Shown: in pieces, positions 48,368 through 63,033 of the stretch | How positions within the stretch are numbered: the stretch's first letter is position 1 | Layout: the number at the start of each line of letters is the position of its first letter | DNA from: Shewanella metallivivens | Lineage (GTDB): Bacteria; Pseudomonadota; Gammaproteobacteria; Enterobacterales; Shewanellaceae | Assembly (NCBI RefSeq): GCF_028750675.1 | Contig: NZ_JAQQPZ010000006.1 | Location: 95,875 to 159,874 of the forward strand | DNA: 64,000 nucleotides | Direction of reading: 5' to 3' | Translations under genes and position numbers: made by a program | The notes under the pieces: model-generated | Seen by the model: only the letters and a program-made list of their open reading frames with translations | Told to the model about the DNA's origin: nothing | Database searches by the model: none

Positions 48368-50605
48368 TTATGGATTAATCAAATCGGCTAGATCATGTTG
48401 CTGTAAAAACTGGCCTAATAATGTTCGTACTTGTTGGCCATTAGATTGGCATAACACAGTACTGAGTAACTCAGATAATTCTTGTTGCGATACTCGTCTG
48501 AGCAAAAAGTTAATTTTGGCGAGGCTAGCTTGGTTCATACTGAGCTTATGGTACCCCATAGCCACCAATAACAAAGCGCCATAGGGCTCACCCGCTAATT
48601 CGCCGCAGACACTCACATCTAAGTCATATCGTTTACAGTCATCTACTGCCATTTTAAGGGCGCGTAAAATACCAGGGTGATAACTATCAAATAACGAGCT
48701 CACACTCGGATTGTTTCGGTCAACCGCCAGTAAATATTGAGTTAAATCGTTACTGCCAACAGAGACAAAGTCCACGCGTTTTGCCACGTCTTGTAATTGA
48801 TACAATAATGCAGGAACTTCAAGCATCACACCCACTTTAGGTCGAACTAAAATAGTATTGAGTTCTTGGTTTAATTCGGTAAAAGCTTGCTCAAGATATA
48901 CTAAGGTTTGATCAATCTCATCGAGATTACTCACCATAGGCAGCAAAATTTGTAATTGATTGCCTTTTCCTGCGGCTTGCAACATGGCTCTCAGTTGCAC
49001 TAAAAACAATTCAGGATGATCAAGTGACAAACGGATACCGCGCCAACCTAAAAACGGGTTATCTTCTTTAATCGGAAAATAAGGTAAGGGCTTATCACCA
49101 CCCACATCCAAGGTGCGCATTACCACAGGGCGATCACCTGCTGCGCTTAATACTTGTCTGTATACATTGATTTGCTCGCTTTCACTCGGAAAGCGCTGAT
49201 GTAACATAAACGGAATTTCAGTACGGTATAAACCAATCCCGTCAGCCCCTTCAGCAATTTCAGATGCAATACCACTGAGTAAACCGGCATTAAGATAAAG
49301 CTGGATCCGTTGGCCATCAGTGGTCACCGATGGCAAACTTAATTCTGCAGAAAATTGCTTTTGTTTTTCAACGTCAGCATCAAGCAATAATTGATATTCT
49401 TCAATGACTGCTGGGGATGGTGACACTAATAGCTGACCGCGAGTGGCATTAAGCACTAACAATTTTTGATCGATATCGGTCGACAAAACATCGTCAGTAC
49501 CAACAATGGCAGGCACACCTAATGCGCGAGCTAAAATAGCAGCATGGGCGTTTACACCGCCTCGCTCAGTGACAATCCCCGCAAGCTTTTGTCGCGGAAA
49601 CTCAGCTAATAATGTGGCATCGACTTCTTTAGCGACTAAAATTACCGGTTTGTCTGATTCAACCTCTAAACGCCCAGGCTCAATCAATTGACGCAATACT
49701 TTTTGACCAAGCTCGCGAATGTCACTGGCCCGTTCTTTTAAGTATGGATCTTCCATCGCCAAAAATTGATCGATATAACGAAGAGACACCCGACTTACTG
49801 CTGATTCAGCTTGCCAACCAAGTGCGACTTCTCGAGCATACTCCCCGCCTAAACTTGAGTCTTCAAGCAACAGTAGAAAGGCAGTAAAGATAGACGCAAC
49901 ATCAGCAGACTTTTCGCTCTCAAAACGCTGAGAAATAGCCGAGAGCATATCCTTACAGCGTTGCATAGCTTGTTTTAGCCTAAGCAATTCAACGTCTACA
50001 TCATCACAATGACGTTCAGTTTGCTCGAGCGAAATGGCACCACCCAACACTAAGCCGTGAGCAATCGCAATACCACTAGAAGCAGTAATCCCGTTAAACA
50101 TCACTTGATGTTGTACATTAGTAATGGAGGCTTTGTGTTTAAGGCTACGTACAACCACGGCAAGTTGCGCCGCTAACGTCATTAAAAAGGCTTCTTCACT
50201 CTCACTAAATTGCCTTGCTTCAGGTTGCTGAACCACGATAACGCCAACAACCAACTTTTGAAAAATGATCGGTACAGCCAAAAAAGCACGGTAATCTTCT
50301 TCAACAGCTTCAGGGAAGAGTTTAAAACGCGGGTGAATTCGTGCATCAGCCAAATTTACGGCTTCCTCACGTTGGGCCACTAAGCCGACAAGGCCTTCAG
50401 ATAATGGCATGCTAACTCGGCCTACTGCAGACTTTTCAAGTCCTTCTGTGGCCGACAGCACAAGGTTTTGTTGCTCAAGGATATAAATGGAACAACAATG
50501 GGTCGCCATCGCGATGCGAGTTTGCGACACCAAAATATTTAATGCACTCTCCAAACTGTTGGCTCTTGCAACCGCTTGAGTGATATCCCTGAGCATGTTT
50601 AACAC
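48368..50605 (-). CDS. ptsP: PTS enzyme I-Ntr (PtsP)
   Basis: The first phosphotransferase of the nitrogen PTS: it passes phosphate from PEP to NPr and on to EIIA-Ntr. It has 745 residues: GAF domain at about 15-155, then enzyme I with the phospho-His in GGVNAHAAILARALGVPAIVG, and the PEP-binding barrel (IGLYRTEIPFM, MRTLDVGGDKPLPY, DFVSVGSNDLTQYLLAVDRNN, VCGELAG). The start is GTG at 50605, 9 bp after GAGG and aligned with E. coli MLTRLREI; the ATG three codons later has poor SD spacing. It follows rppH by 24 bp. Confidence 0.95.
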   Translation of the reverse strand: MLNMLRDITQAVARANSLESALNILVSQTRIAMATHCCSIYILEQQNLVLSATEGLEKSAVGRVSMPLSEGLVGLVAQREEAVNLADARIHPRFKLFPEAVEEDYRAFLAVPIIFQKLVVGVIVVQQPEARQFSESEEAFLMTLAAQLAVVVRSLKHKASITNVQHQVMFNGITASSGIAIAHGLVLGGAISLEQTERHCDDVDVELLRLKQAMQRCKDMLSAISQRFESEKSADVASIFTAFLLLLEDSSLGGEYAREVALGWQAESAVSRVSLRYIDQFLAMEDPYLKERASDIRELGQKVLRQLIEPGRLEVESDKPVILVAKEVDATLLAEFPRQKLAGIVTERGGVNAHAAILARALGVPAIVGTDDVLSTDIDQKLLVLNATRGQLLVSPSPAVIEEYQLLLDADVEKQKQFSAELSLPSVTTDGQRIQLYLNAGLLSGIASEIAEGADGIGLYRTEIPFMLHQRFPSESEQINVYRQVLSAAGDRPVVMRTLDVGGDKPLPYFPIKEDNPFLGWRGIRLSLDHPELFLVQLRAMLQAAGKGNQLQILLPMVSNLDEIDQTLVYLEQAFTELNQELNTILVRPKVGVMLEVPALLYQLQDVAKRVDFVSVGSNDLTQYLLAVDRNNPSVSSLFDSYHPGILRALKMAVDDCKRYDLDVSVCGELAGEPYGALLLVAMGYHKLSMNQASLAKINFLLRRVSQQELSELLSTVLCQSNGQQVRTLLGQFLQQHDLADLINP

Positions 50606-50629
50606 GGTTCCAATCCTCTTTGAAATCAG

Positions 50630-51148
50630 TTAACTCCGTTGTTTGCTTCGCTTTCTATTAAATTCGCGCGTTTGCAGCGCTAATGTCGTCGATGCGAACT
50701 CTTTCATTACTTTTCTATATACATCGCGCTTAAAAGACACTACCTGACGTACAGGGTACCAATAACTCACCCAACGCCAATCATCAAACTCTGGATGACC
50801 AGAAGAATTTAAATTAATGGTATTATCGTGACCTTTTAATTGTAGTAAAAACCATTTCTGTTTTTGGCCAATGCAAACAGGTTTGCTTTCTTGGCGCACC
50901 AAACGCTTGGGTAATCGATACCTTAACCAAGAACGAGTGGACGTTAAAATTTGTACATGCTCAGGTCTCAGTCCCACTTCTTCATAAAGTTCGCGATACA
51001 TGGCTTGCTCTGCAGTCTCGCCATCATCTAACCCACCTTGTGGAAACTGCCATGAATGTTGGCCAAAACGCCTGGCCCACATAACTTGTCCAAATTTATT
51101 ACAGATAATGATGCCCACATTTGCGCGAAAGCCGTCGCTATCAATCAC
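50630..51148 (-). CDS. rppH: RNA pyrophosphohydrolase RppH (Nudix)
   Basis: Removes pyrophosphate from mRNA 5' ends and so starts RNase E decay. It has 172 residues from the GTG at 51148. The Nudix box is [36 protein letters not shown] and [16 protein letters not shown] are typical. The GTG start is chosen because GGAG lies 5 bp upstream and the protein then reads (M)[11 protein letters not shown], like E. coli. A frame start at 51169 adds seven residues. It leads rppH-ptsP and is divergent from mutH. Confidence 0.95.
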   Translation of the reverse strand: MIDSDGFRANVGIIICNKFGQVMWARRFGQHSWQFPQGGLDDGETAEQAMYRELYEEVGLRPEHVQILTSTRSWLRYRLPKRLVRQESKPVCIGQKQKWFLLQLKGHDNTINLNSSGHPEFDDWRWVSYWYPVRQVVSFKRDVYRKVMKEFASTTLALQTREFNRKRSKQRS

Positions 51149-51225
51149 ATGGACTCCAAAATTAACCAAATTTTCTATCGTCTGATTGTTTCACAAAGCA
51201 TGCCTATCGGCAAACCTCTATTTAA

Positions 51226-51771
51226 TGTGGATAATTGAATAACAATGTTAACAGAGCTTATTTATCAACAGCTGTTATGCTTTTCTCTGTAGATTATCCA
51301 CAAAATCTGTGGATATCTCTGTTCGAAACTTTGGTAATACTCAATTAGTGGGTAAAAACCAACAAATATCAATTTAATAAACTCACCCAACAAACAACTT
51401 AAAAACTAATAAATACAACATCTTAACCAATAACCCTGTATTGATAAAATCTCGATCGCTGAGATCGAACAAAAAAACAACGACTCTAGTTAAGATCAAC
51501 AACTCGATCTACTACGCGTTAAGTTATACACAAATAACAAGACGTTTTTTAAAAAAAACCAAAGAAAAAGCCATTTTATTGCGTTGACTTGCTCTTTTTA
51601 ATCAGTTAAAGACAAGTATTTTCACAGTTATCCATTAATTCTGTGGATAACTGTGTGTGAAATACTAGGGCAAAACGAGAGTAACTTGGGACAATTCAAT
51701 ATTAAAAACAGCAAAGATTTATAAAAACAAATTAAAACATAAGGTTATAAACTTATTCAATCAAAAAGTTT
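51226..51771. promoter_or_regulatory. DnaA-box cluster in the rppH-mutH gap: DARS2-like locus
   Basis: Perfect DnaA boxes (TTATNCACA) lie at 51226-51234 (-), 51294-51302 (+), 51524-51532 (+) and 51642-51650 (-). One-mismatch boxes lie at 51262-51270 (+) and 51308-51316 (-). The 51294/51308 pair faces head to head with 5 bp between, and 51262 is parallel to 51294. Four GATC sites occur within 56 bp (51454-51509). An IHF-like AATCAAAAAGTTT is at 51759-51771. In E. coli the same mutH-rppH (ygdP) gap holds DARS2, where DnaA-ADP is recharged to DnaA-ATP with help from IHF and Fis. Confidence 0.72.
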
Positions 51772-51895
51772 TACTCACAAATAATGCGCTTATTTTTTGA
51801 GCATTAACACTAATGTCAGTAAACTTGTTATTAATATCGAATACTTGCTAGCATATCAGCAGATATTTCCCCGTTTTTCATATTGATCTTTGCGC

Positions 51896-51929
51896 TTTCA
51901 TTCACTCAGTAATTTCATTCACTCAGTCA
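51896..51929. repeat. 17-bp tandem duplication upstream of mutH
   Basis: TTTCATTCACTCAGTAA is followed directly by TTTCATTCACTCAGTCA (16 of 17 identical), 57 bp before the mutH start. It could be a recent slippage product or a duplicated binding site. Confidence 0.8.
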
Positions 51930-51986
51930 ATGTGTAAGGACGCGTCAATATGACGACTAACATCAATTAAAGGTAATGAAAGTGAC

Positions 51987-52655
51987 ATGGCTAAATCCTC
52001 GCCTAAAGACATTAATGAATTAATGCTACGAGCGCATAATATGGCTGGGATCCGCCTCGCAGACATTGCAATGGACAACCAAATTACTGTTCCGGCAAAT
52101 TTAAGGCGCGATAAAGGCTGGGTAGGCCAATTGATAGAATCTGAATTAGGTGCATTGGCGGGTTCAAAACCGCAGCAAGATTTCATTCATTTGGGCGTAG
52201 AATTAAAAACAATCCCTATCGATAGTCAAGGTAAGCCACTTGAAACCACTTATGTCACAGTTGCTCCACTGGTCAACATTCAAGGGTTAACTTGGCAAAA
52301 CAGCGTGGTGTATCACAAGTTACAACAAGTATTGTGGGTACCTGTAGAAGGTGAACGCAGTATTCCTGTCGGCGAAAGACGAGTCGGTACTCCTATCTTA
52401 TGGCAACCTAACGCGCAGCAAGCACAGCAGCTACAGCAAGATTGGGAAGAAATAATGGAGTTAATCGCTTTAGGCAAAGTGGATAAAATTACAGCTCGCC
52501 ACGGAGAAGTATTACAACTACGCCCAAAAGCGGCAAATAGCCAAGCATTAACCGAAAGCATTGCTGAAGACGGCAGTATCCAGTTATCTAATCCACGCGG
52601 CTTTTATTTAAAAATCGATTTTACCCAACAGATTTTAAATAATGCTTTTGGCTAA
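51987..52655 (+). CDS. mutH: DNA mismatch repair endonuclease MutH
   Basis: Nicks the unmethylated strand at hemimethylated GATC after MutS/MutL activation. It has 222 residues (E. coli 229). The catalytic D-x(n)-E-x-K motif is visible in [25 protein letters not shown], and [35 protein letters not shown] and [12 protein letters not shown] are typical. MutH implies Dam methylation in this organism, which fits the GATC cluster upstream. SD is weak. Divergent from rppH across the DnaA-box region. Confidence 0.96.
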   Translation: MAKSSPKDINELMLRAHNMAGIRLADIAMDNQITVPANLRRDKGWVGQLIESELGALAGSKPQQDFIHLGVELKTIPIDSQGKPLETTYVTVAPLVNIQGLTWQNSVVYHKLQQVLWVPVEGERSIPVGERRVGTPILWQPNAQQAQQLQQDWEEIMELIALGKVDKITARHGEVLQLRPKAANSQALTESIAEDGSIQLSNPRGFYLKIDFTQQILNNAFG

Positions 52656-52734
52656 ATTAACATTTTAGCGTAATCACAATCAGTTCCATCGGCTGGGCAA
52701 AAGTTTGCACTAGGCCACATTTTTCTGCACTTCT

Positions 52735-52750
52735 CTTGATCTAAATCACA
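52735..52750. promoter_or_regulatory. Candidate EtrA(FNR)/CRP site upstream of the cyclase gene
   Basis: TTGATCTAAATCAC at 52736-52749 matches the FNR/EtrA consensus TTGAT-N4-ATCAA at 9 of 10 positions; read as CRP it keeps the TCACA half perfectly. It lies about 85 bp before the start. Confidence 0.5.
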
Positions 52751-52827
52751 AATAAACTATCCCTATTCAGCAGAATTTCTATAAACTACACCGCTTATTA
52801 CTCAGCTATTCGGATATTTTAATTCTC

Positions 52828-53910
52828 TTGAAAGCGCGCCGCCAGACTCAAAAACTATTGTTCGCTGTGTTTGCTTGGAGCGTCGCCATGGCGTCATTTG
52901 TGTTTTTCCGCTATTCACAATCCTCGCAACTTCCAGATTGGGCTGTTGGTAACGCAGATTTAGCTACCTTGGCAGTATTTATGGGGTTTATATTCGGTGG
53001 CCTTCACTGGATGTCGAACCTGATTGCCGACTTTAGTGCCATTAGTCGCCTACCCTATTTGTTTTCAGTGGTTTTTAAAGGCTTGTTCTTATTACTTGGC
53101 GCAACCACGCTTGCTTATGTTACGCAATTTTTAAACATGTGGGCGATTGATAACCACATGGTCACCTTACGACAAATGCTCAGCGTACATATTATTTATA
53201 GCCCGTCATTTCAGGCATTAATCGTTTATTTAGTCGTGGTGCGTGTCAGCTTAGCTTTTATTGAACAAATGGCACTGTTGGTAGGGCCTAAAGTGTTGTT
53301 TAATATTGGTTTAGGTAAATACCATAAACCAAGGTATGAACATCAACTCTTTCTCTTTATCGATATGGTGTCATCTACGGCCCATGCAGAAACTCTAGGT
53401 GATTATCGCTTTAGTCGACTGATTCAAGACAGCTTTAGCATGCTGGCCGATACAGTTGCAGACAACGAGGCTGAAATCTATCGTTATATGGGAGATGCGG
53501 TATTAATCCATTGGCCTTTGGAGCAAGGTATTAAACATGACCGTTGCATGAACATTTACTTCGAGTTTTGTAAGCAACTTAAATGGCAAACTCAATACTT
53601 TGAGCAACAATATGGCTTTGTGCCTAAATTTAAAGCCGCTGCACATTGTGGCCAAGTGGTCGCTGCCGTTGTGGGTGTCCACAAACAAGAGATCAGTTTC
53701 TTTAGTGATGTGCTCAATACGTTGGCAAGGCTTCAAGACCAATGCAATCCATTGGGTCAACGAATGCTACTATCTGGGGATGTGGTCCATCGGCTTGAAC
53801 AGCAAAACAGTCAATATGACTTAACCAATTTAGGCCCAATTGTATTAAAAGGTAAGCAGCACCCCATTGAAGTATTTGGCGCTGCACCTATCAAATCACC
53901 CCACTTGTAA
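52828..53910 (+). CDS. Membrane class III adenylate/guanylate cyclase
   Basis: A 360-residue protein with four N-terminal membrane helices (about 10-27, 47-66, 81-101 and 127-146) and a cytoplasmic class III cyclase domain from about 172. The metal aspartates are D179 in FLFIDMVSST and D223 in RYMGDAVLIHW; the catalytic segment FFSDVLNTLARLQ supplies the transition-state Asn/Arg. It should make a cyclic nucleotide, most likely cAMP. The start is TTG at 52828 without a clear SD; the next Met (residue 21) would break the first helix. Convergent with oxyR, 5 bp apart. Confidence 0.85.
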   Translation: MKARRQTQKLLFAVFAWSVAMASFVFFRYSQSSQLPDWAVGNADLATLAVFMGFIFGGLHWMSNLIADFSAISRLPYLFSVVFKGLFLLLGATTLAYVTQFLNMWAIDNHMVTLRQMLSVHIIYSPSFQALIVYLVVVRVSLAFIEQMALLVGPKVLFNIGLGKYHKPRYEHQLFLFIDMVSSTAHAETLGDYRFSRLIQDSFSMLADTVADNEAEIYRYMGDAVLIHWPLEQGIKHDRCMNIYFEFCKQLKWQTQYFEQQYGFVPKFKAAAHCGQVVAAVVGVHKQEISFFSDVLNTLARLQDQCNPLGQRMLLSGDVVHRLEQQNSQYDLTNLGPIVLKGKQHPIEVFGAAPIKSPHL

Positions 53911-53915
53911 CCCAT

Positions 53916-54839
53916 CTACTTCTTGTTTGGTAACTCTTGAGCGAGTAATTTTTTCTGTATCGCTAACCCTAAGGTTCTAAAGGTTGAAATCCGGCTGGTT
54001 GTTTGACGCCAAACTAACCCAATATCACGATACGGCGCTTCACCTGGTGGGTCCATCGTAATTAAATCAGTGTCATTTAATATACCGGTATCTATTGCCA
54101 TTTGAGGTAAAAAAGTTGTGCCCAGCTTGCTGTTAACCATTTGCACTAACGTATGTAAACTGGTTGCCGCAAAAGGGTTAACCTTAGTACTGTCACCTAA
54201 CTGGCAGGCAGTAATCGCATGACCTGTTATACAATGTTCTGCTTGCAGTAAAAAAATACTTTCATCAGGCATTTTTTGATAATCGATAGGTTGTATTACA
54301 TCTTGCGATAACTCTTTGTGCATGACCATCTTGAATGGGTCGATACCCACTTTCATGCTATGGAAACCATTAGTATCGACTGGCAAAGCCAAAATTAATA
54401 AATCGAGCTCGCCTTTAGCTAGAGCATCAAGCAGTCTTTCTGTGGTGTCTTCTTTCAATAACAAGCTTAATTTGGGGTAATCTTGCTGACACAATTTGAC
54501 CACCCGACTCAGTAAAAATGGCGCAATAGTTGGGATACAGCCTAAACGTATTTCACCCGTCATTGGCTCCCCTTGGTTTTTAACCAACTCAACCAAGTCA
54601 TCAACATTAGTTAAAATATTTCTAGCACGTTCAACGACTTCTTCACCAATTGCGGTAAACATAAATGATTTATGATCCCGTTCGATCAATTGATAACCGA
54701 GCTGTTCTTCAAGGTTTTGTATGCCACTAGACAAGGTTGATTGGCTAACAAAACACATTTTAGCAGCACGATTAAAGTTCTGTTCTTGATGTAAATGCAC
54801 TAAATAATAGAGATTTTTAAGGCTAGGAAGATTTTTCAT
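53916..54839 (-). CDS. oxyR: Hydrogen-peroxide regulator OxyR (LysR family)
   Basis: A LysR activator of peroxide defence. It has 307 residues: HTH FNRAAKMCFVSQSTLSSGIQNLEEQLG, then the sensor domain. The redox cysteines are C203 and C212 in EHCITGHAITAC, with the same eight-residue spacing as E. coli C199/C208; the LGTTFLPQMAI segment follows. A terminator separates it from hptA upstream. In S. oneidensis, as I recall, oxyR and hptA are also neighbours. Confidence 0.92.
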   Translation of the reverse strand: MKNLPSLKNLYYLVHLHQEQNFNRAAKMCFVSQSTLSSGIQNLEEQLGYQLIERDHKSFMFTAIGEEVVERARNILTNVDDLVELVKNQGEPMTGEIRLGCIPTIAPFLLSRVVKLCQQDYPKLSLLLKEDTTERLLDALAKGELDLLILALPVDTNGFHSMKVGIDPFKMVMHKELSQDVIQPIDYQKMPDESIFLLQAEHCITGHAITACQLGDSTKVNPFAATSLHTLVQMVNSKLGTTFLPQMAIDTGILNDTDLITMDPPGEAPYRDIGLVWRQTTSRISTFRTLGLAIQKKLLAQELPNKK

Positions 54840-54933
54840 TCTAACGATTACCCTTACCGATGTTGATTCAAATAATGAATTAAATAGGGCGAAATAACAA
54901 GTAACAGATAAGCATTAATGCGACATGCACCCA

Positions 54934-54966
54934 TAAAAAAAGCCTCATTTATAGAGGCTTTTTTTA
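54934..54966. terminator. Terminator between hptA and oxyR
   Basis: Stem AAAAAAGCCTC/GAGGCTTTTTT with a 7-nt loop and A/T runs both sides; it ends hptA on the minus strand. Confidence 0.85.
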
Positions 54967-54988
54967 ACTTAAGTGTACTAAAGAGCGA

Positions 54989-55354
54989 TTATGCTTTTGC
55001 TTCCAGATACGCTTTAAGTTGTTGTAAATCTTTAGCGGCATGTTCAACGATTTCAGCTAACCACGTTTTATGATCGGCATCCCAATTTGCTTCTTCGCTA
55101 TGTTGTAACAACTGAGCAAATTGCTGAATACGTTTTAAGCCAACAGAACCTGCCGCGCCTTTAAATTTATGCGCTTCTGCACATAAAGTGTCTTTATCAT
55201 TTGCATCTTCAGCTTTCACTAAACTGCTGACATATTCAGGCATTAGCTGCTCAAATAGCACTACGCTTTTTAATAACGTCCCAGCACCAATGGCACTGAT
55301 ATATTGCTCAAGGGTGTTGAGATCCAATATTGAGTCTAACTGCGTTGTGGCCAT
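54989..55354 (-). CDS. hptA: Free-standing histidine phosphotransfer protein HptA
   Basis: A 121-residue cytoplasmic four-helix Hpt protein. The phosphorylated His62 lies in CAEAHKFKGAAGSVGLKRIQQFAQLLQ. In Shewanella the Arc sensor kinase lacks an Hpt domain and HptA relays phosphate to ArcA, so this protein probably serves aerobic/anaerobic control. There is no kinase gene next to it. An SD-like GAGGTG lies before the ATG. Single gene with its own terminator. Confidence 0.9.
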   Translation of the reverse strand: MATTQLDSILDLNTLEQYISAIGAGTLLKSVVLFEQLMPEYVSSLVKAEDANDKDTLCAEAHKFKGAAGSVGLKRIQQFAQLLQHSEEANWDADHKTWLAEIVEHAAKDLQQLKAYLEAKA

Positions 55355-55571
55355 TGTGGCACCTCTGTATTAATTCTAACTCTATAAAATTACAAAACAT
55401 AATACCGAGTAAAATAGCCTATGCAAGGCTTGAACATGAATAGCACCACATTTATTTTAAATGATAACAAGCCATTAACACCACTTTTTCACTGGCATTA
55501 CCAATGTTTAAAAAAAGCTCATCTTGAGACTTTTTCAAGCAAGTAGAATATAAAGTAACCATAAGTCCACA

Positions 55572-56537
55572 TTAGGCCGTTTTATAAACGCCATTGAGCG
55601 CACTACCTTGGCCACCATATTCTCTTAGTTCATCCACAATGGCGACTAAACCATCCCAGCGAAATGCACACCAATCAGGGGCGAGTAACATCGGTTTTTT
55701 GGCATACGCGGTAACTCGGTGGTAAATGATGTGTTCAGGGGTATGACGAATGAGCATTGCTGCTGCAGATGCATATTCATCTAATGTTAATAACTGCATT
55801 GGCTTATAATGCCATTGTTTTGCCATGGTACTCCCTTCAACAATGTGTAATGGATGAAGCTTAATTCCATCGACACCAATTCCCAATACCGTTCTTAAAC
55901 TGTTTAAGTAGTCGGAGTTGGTTTCGCCGGGTAAACCTAAAATCAAATGCGTACATACTTTAATACCACGCGCTCTCGCTGCGATAACTGTTTGACGATA
56001 TTCCGCCAATTGGTGACCTCGATTAATTTTTTTCAAGGTGTGATTATTACTGGTTTGCAAGCCTAGCTCTAACCAAACATCTAACCCACTTTGTTGATAT
56101 TCAACGAGTAAATCAAGGACCTCATCTGGCACACAATCAGGTCGAGTGCCAATGTGTAATCCCACCACGTGCTTATCTGCAATCGCAAGGTCGTATTTTT
56201 GTTTAAGGCGGTTAAATTCATCGTAAGTGCTGGTATAGGCTTGAAAATAAGCAATGTATTTACTTGATGAAACCGGGGCTGGTCGCGATTTATTAATACA
56301 ATGCTCTCTCGAATGGGCACGCACTTTACCATCGGCAAGTTGCACAGGGATCGACAATGTTTGCCCTTGTTGAGCATTAAAAGAGGCGACATTACAAAAT
56401 GTGCAACCTCCAAGCCCCAGCGTACCGTCACGATTAGGGCAGGTAAATTCAGCATCAATTGTCAGTTTTTTTATTCTTTCACCATATTGACGCTTGCAAT
56501 AAGAACCAAATGTATTAACGTAGTCATCTAAGCCCAT
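55572..56537 (-). CDS. Radical SAM protein, YhcC/TIGR01212 type
   Basis: A 321-residue iron-sulfur/AdoMet enzyme. The [4Fe-4S] cysteines are in FTCPNRDGTLGLGGCTFCNVASF (the CxxC pair plus the earlier Cys, the spacing of the Elp3/YhcC branch). GLHIGTRPDCVPDEVL and CTHLILGLPGETNSDY follow. The reaction of YhcC is not established. In E. coli yhcC lies near gltBD, and here too it stands divergently upstream of gltB. Confidence 0.9.
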   Translation of the reverse strand: MGLDDYVNTFGSYCKRQYGERIKKLTIDAEFTCPNRDGTLGLGGCTFCNVASFNAQQGQTLSIPVQLADGKVRAHSREHCINKSRPAPVSSSKYIAYFQAYTSTYDEFNRLKQKYDLAIADKHVVGLHIGTRPDCVPDEVLDLLVEYQQSGLDVWLELGLQTSNNHTLKKINRGHQLAEYRQTVIAARARGIKVCTHLILGLPGETNSDYLNSLRTVLGIGVDGIKLHPLHIVEGSTMAKQWHYKPMQLLTLDEYASAAAMLIRHTPEHIIYHRVTAYAKKPMLLAPDWCAFRWDGLVAIVDELREYGGQGSALNGVYKTA

Positions 56538-56688
56538 CTGGCTACCCTCTTCACCTAAAAGGGCGCTAGTTTATGATTCACTTAAACACCTGTCTCGGTG
56601 CTAAATCAATAAAACTGCCATTTAAGCCTAGCAAACACGAAACTCTGCGCTATGTCGCAAAATTGTTTAAAACATCCCAACATGAAAT

Positions 56689-56728
56689 AAATTAATCAAA
56701 ATGAATATTTACTCATTTTGATTAATTT
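56689..56728. repeat. 16-bp perfect inverted repeat in the yhcC-gltB gap
   Basis: AAATTAATCAAAATGA and its exact complement flank an 8-nt loop, and the plus-strand copy ends in TTTTTT. It has the form of a terminator for plus-strand RNA although no gene lies upstream on that strand. Confidence 0.65.
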
Positions 56729-56871
56729 TTTACCCAACAACTGTATTTGAAATAAAATTCATTATTTTTAATTCAAAAACAATCCATTCCTTTTGTTACT
56801 AAAAAGTAGCTATATGTTTGAAATAATATTTAAATTGTTTTTATTCATAAGGTTATAGCGCCAAAACCCCA

Positions 56872-56889
56872 GTTTACGTTAACGTAAAC
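56872..56889. promoter_or_regulatory. 18-bp perfect palindrome upstream of gltB
   Basis: GTTTACGTTAACGTAAAC is a gap-free perfect palindrome 168 bp before gltB. It looks like a repressor operator. TTTACGTTAACGTAAA resembles, from memory, the operator of the MerR-family regulator LiuR (branched-chain amino-acid catabolism), but that link is uncertain. Confidence 0.5.
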
Positions 56890-57056
56890 CTTGTAGGCAA
56901 ATCCATTTATTTGGTAATTATATTTCAGTTTGTTGCATTTTTTTGGTTTGACCTTTATGCATTCTCAGTTTAATTTGAATGGTTCGGGTGCATATCTATG
57001 GAATGTTTCACATTTACCCCGAGTCGTATCTAGTAGAGGTTTAGGGGGTTTTTTGT

Positions 57057-62914
<5,858 letters not shown>

Positions 62915-62928
62915 CAAGTTGCCCCGCA

Positions 62929-62952
62929 TAGCCTGTGATTGATTACAGGCTA
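62929..62952 (+). repeat. Hairpin directly after gltD
   Basis: TAGCCTGT and ACAGGCTA pair around an 8-nt loop without a T run. Probably a stability hairpin before the true terminator. Confidence 0.5.
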
Positions 62953-62991
62953 CTACTGATTATAACGTACCGAGTTTGCTTGTGAATTTTA

Positions 62992-63018
62992 GCGCATCTA
63001 TATGATGCGCATTTTTTT
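62992..63018 (+). terminator. Terminator of gltBD
   Basis: Stem GCGCATC/GATGCGC, loop TATAT, then A and seven T. Confidence 0.85.
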
Positions 63019-63033
63019 GCCCAAAAACAGTAA

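Larger units (their letters stand above)
56538..57056. other. Divergent intergenic region yhcC-gltB
   Basis: About 520 bp with no gene I can support. It has two symmetrical elements (56689-56728 and 56872-56889, listed separately), a very AT-rich middle, and a GGGGG SD-like run before gltB. Confidence 0.6.

Noticed and set aside
51226-51986. Considered as the chromosomal oriC
   Set aside because: The DnaA boxes and GATC sites are oriC-like, but the neighbours are rppH and mutH, not dnaA, mnmG or mioC, and classic GATCT 13-mers are not evident. The DARS2 position match explains it better.
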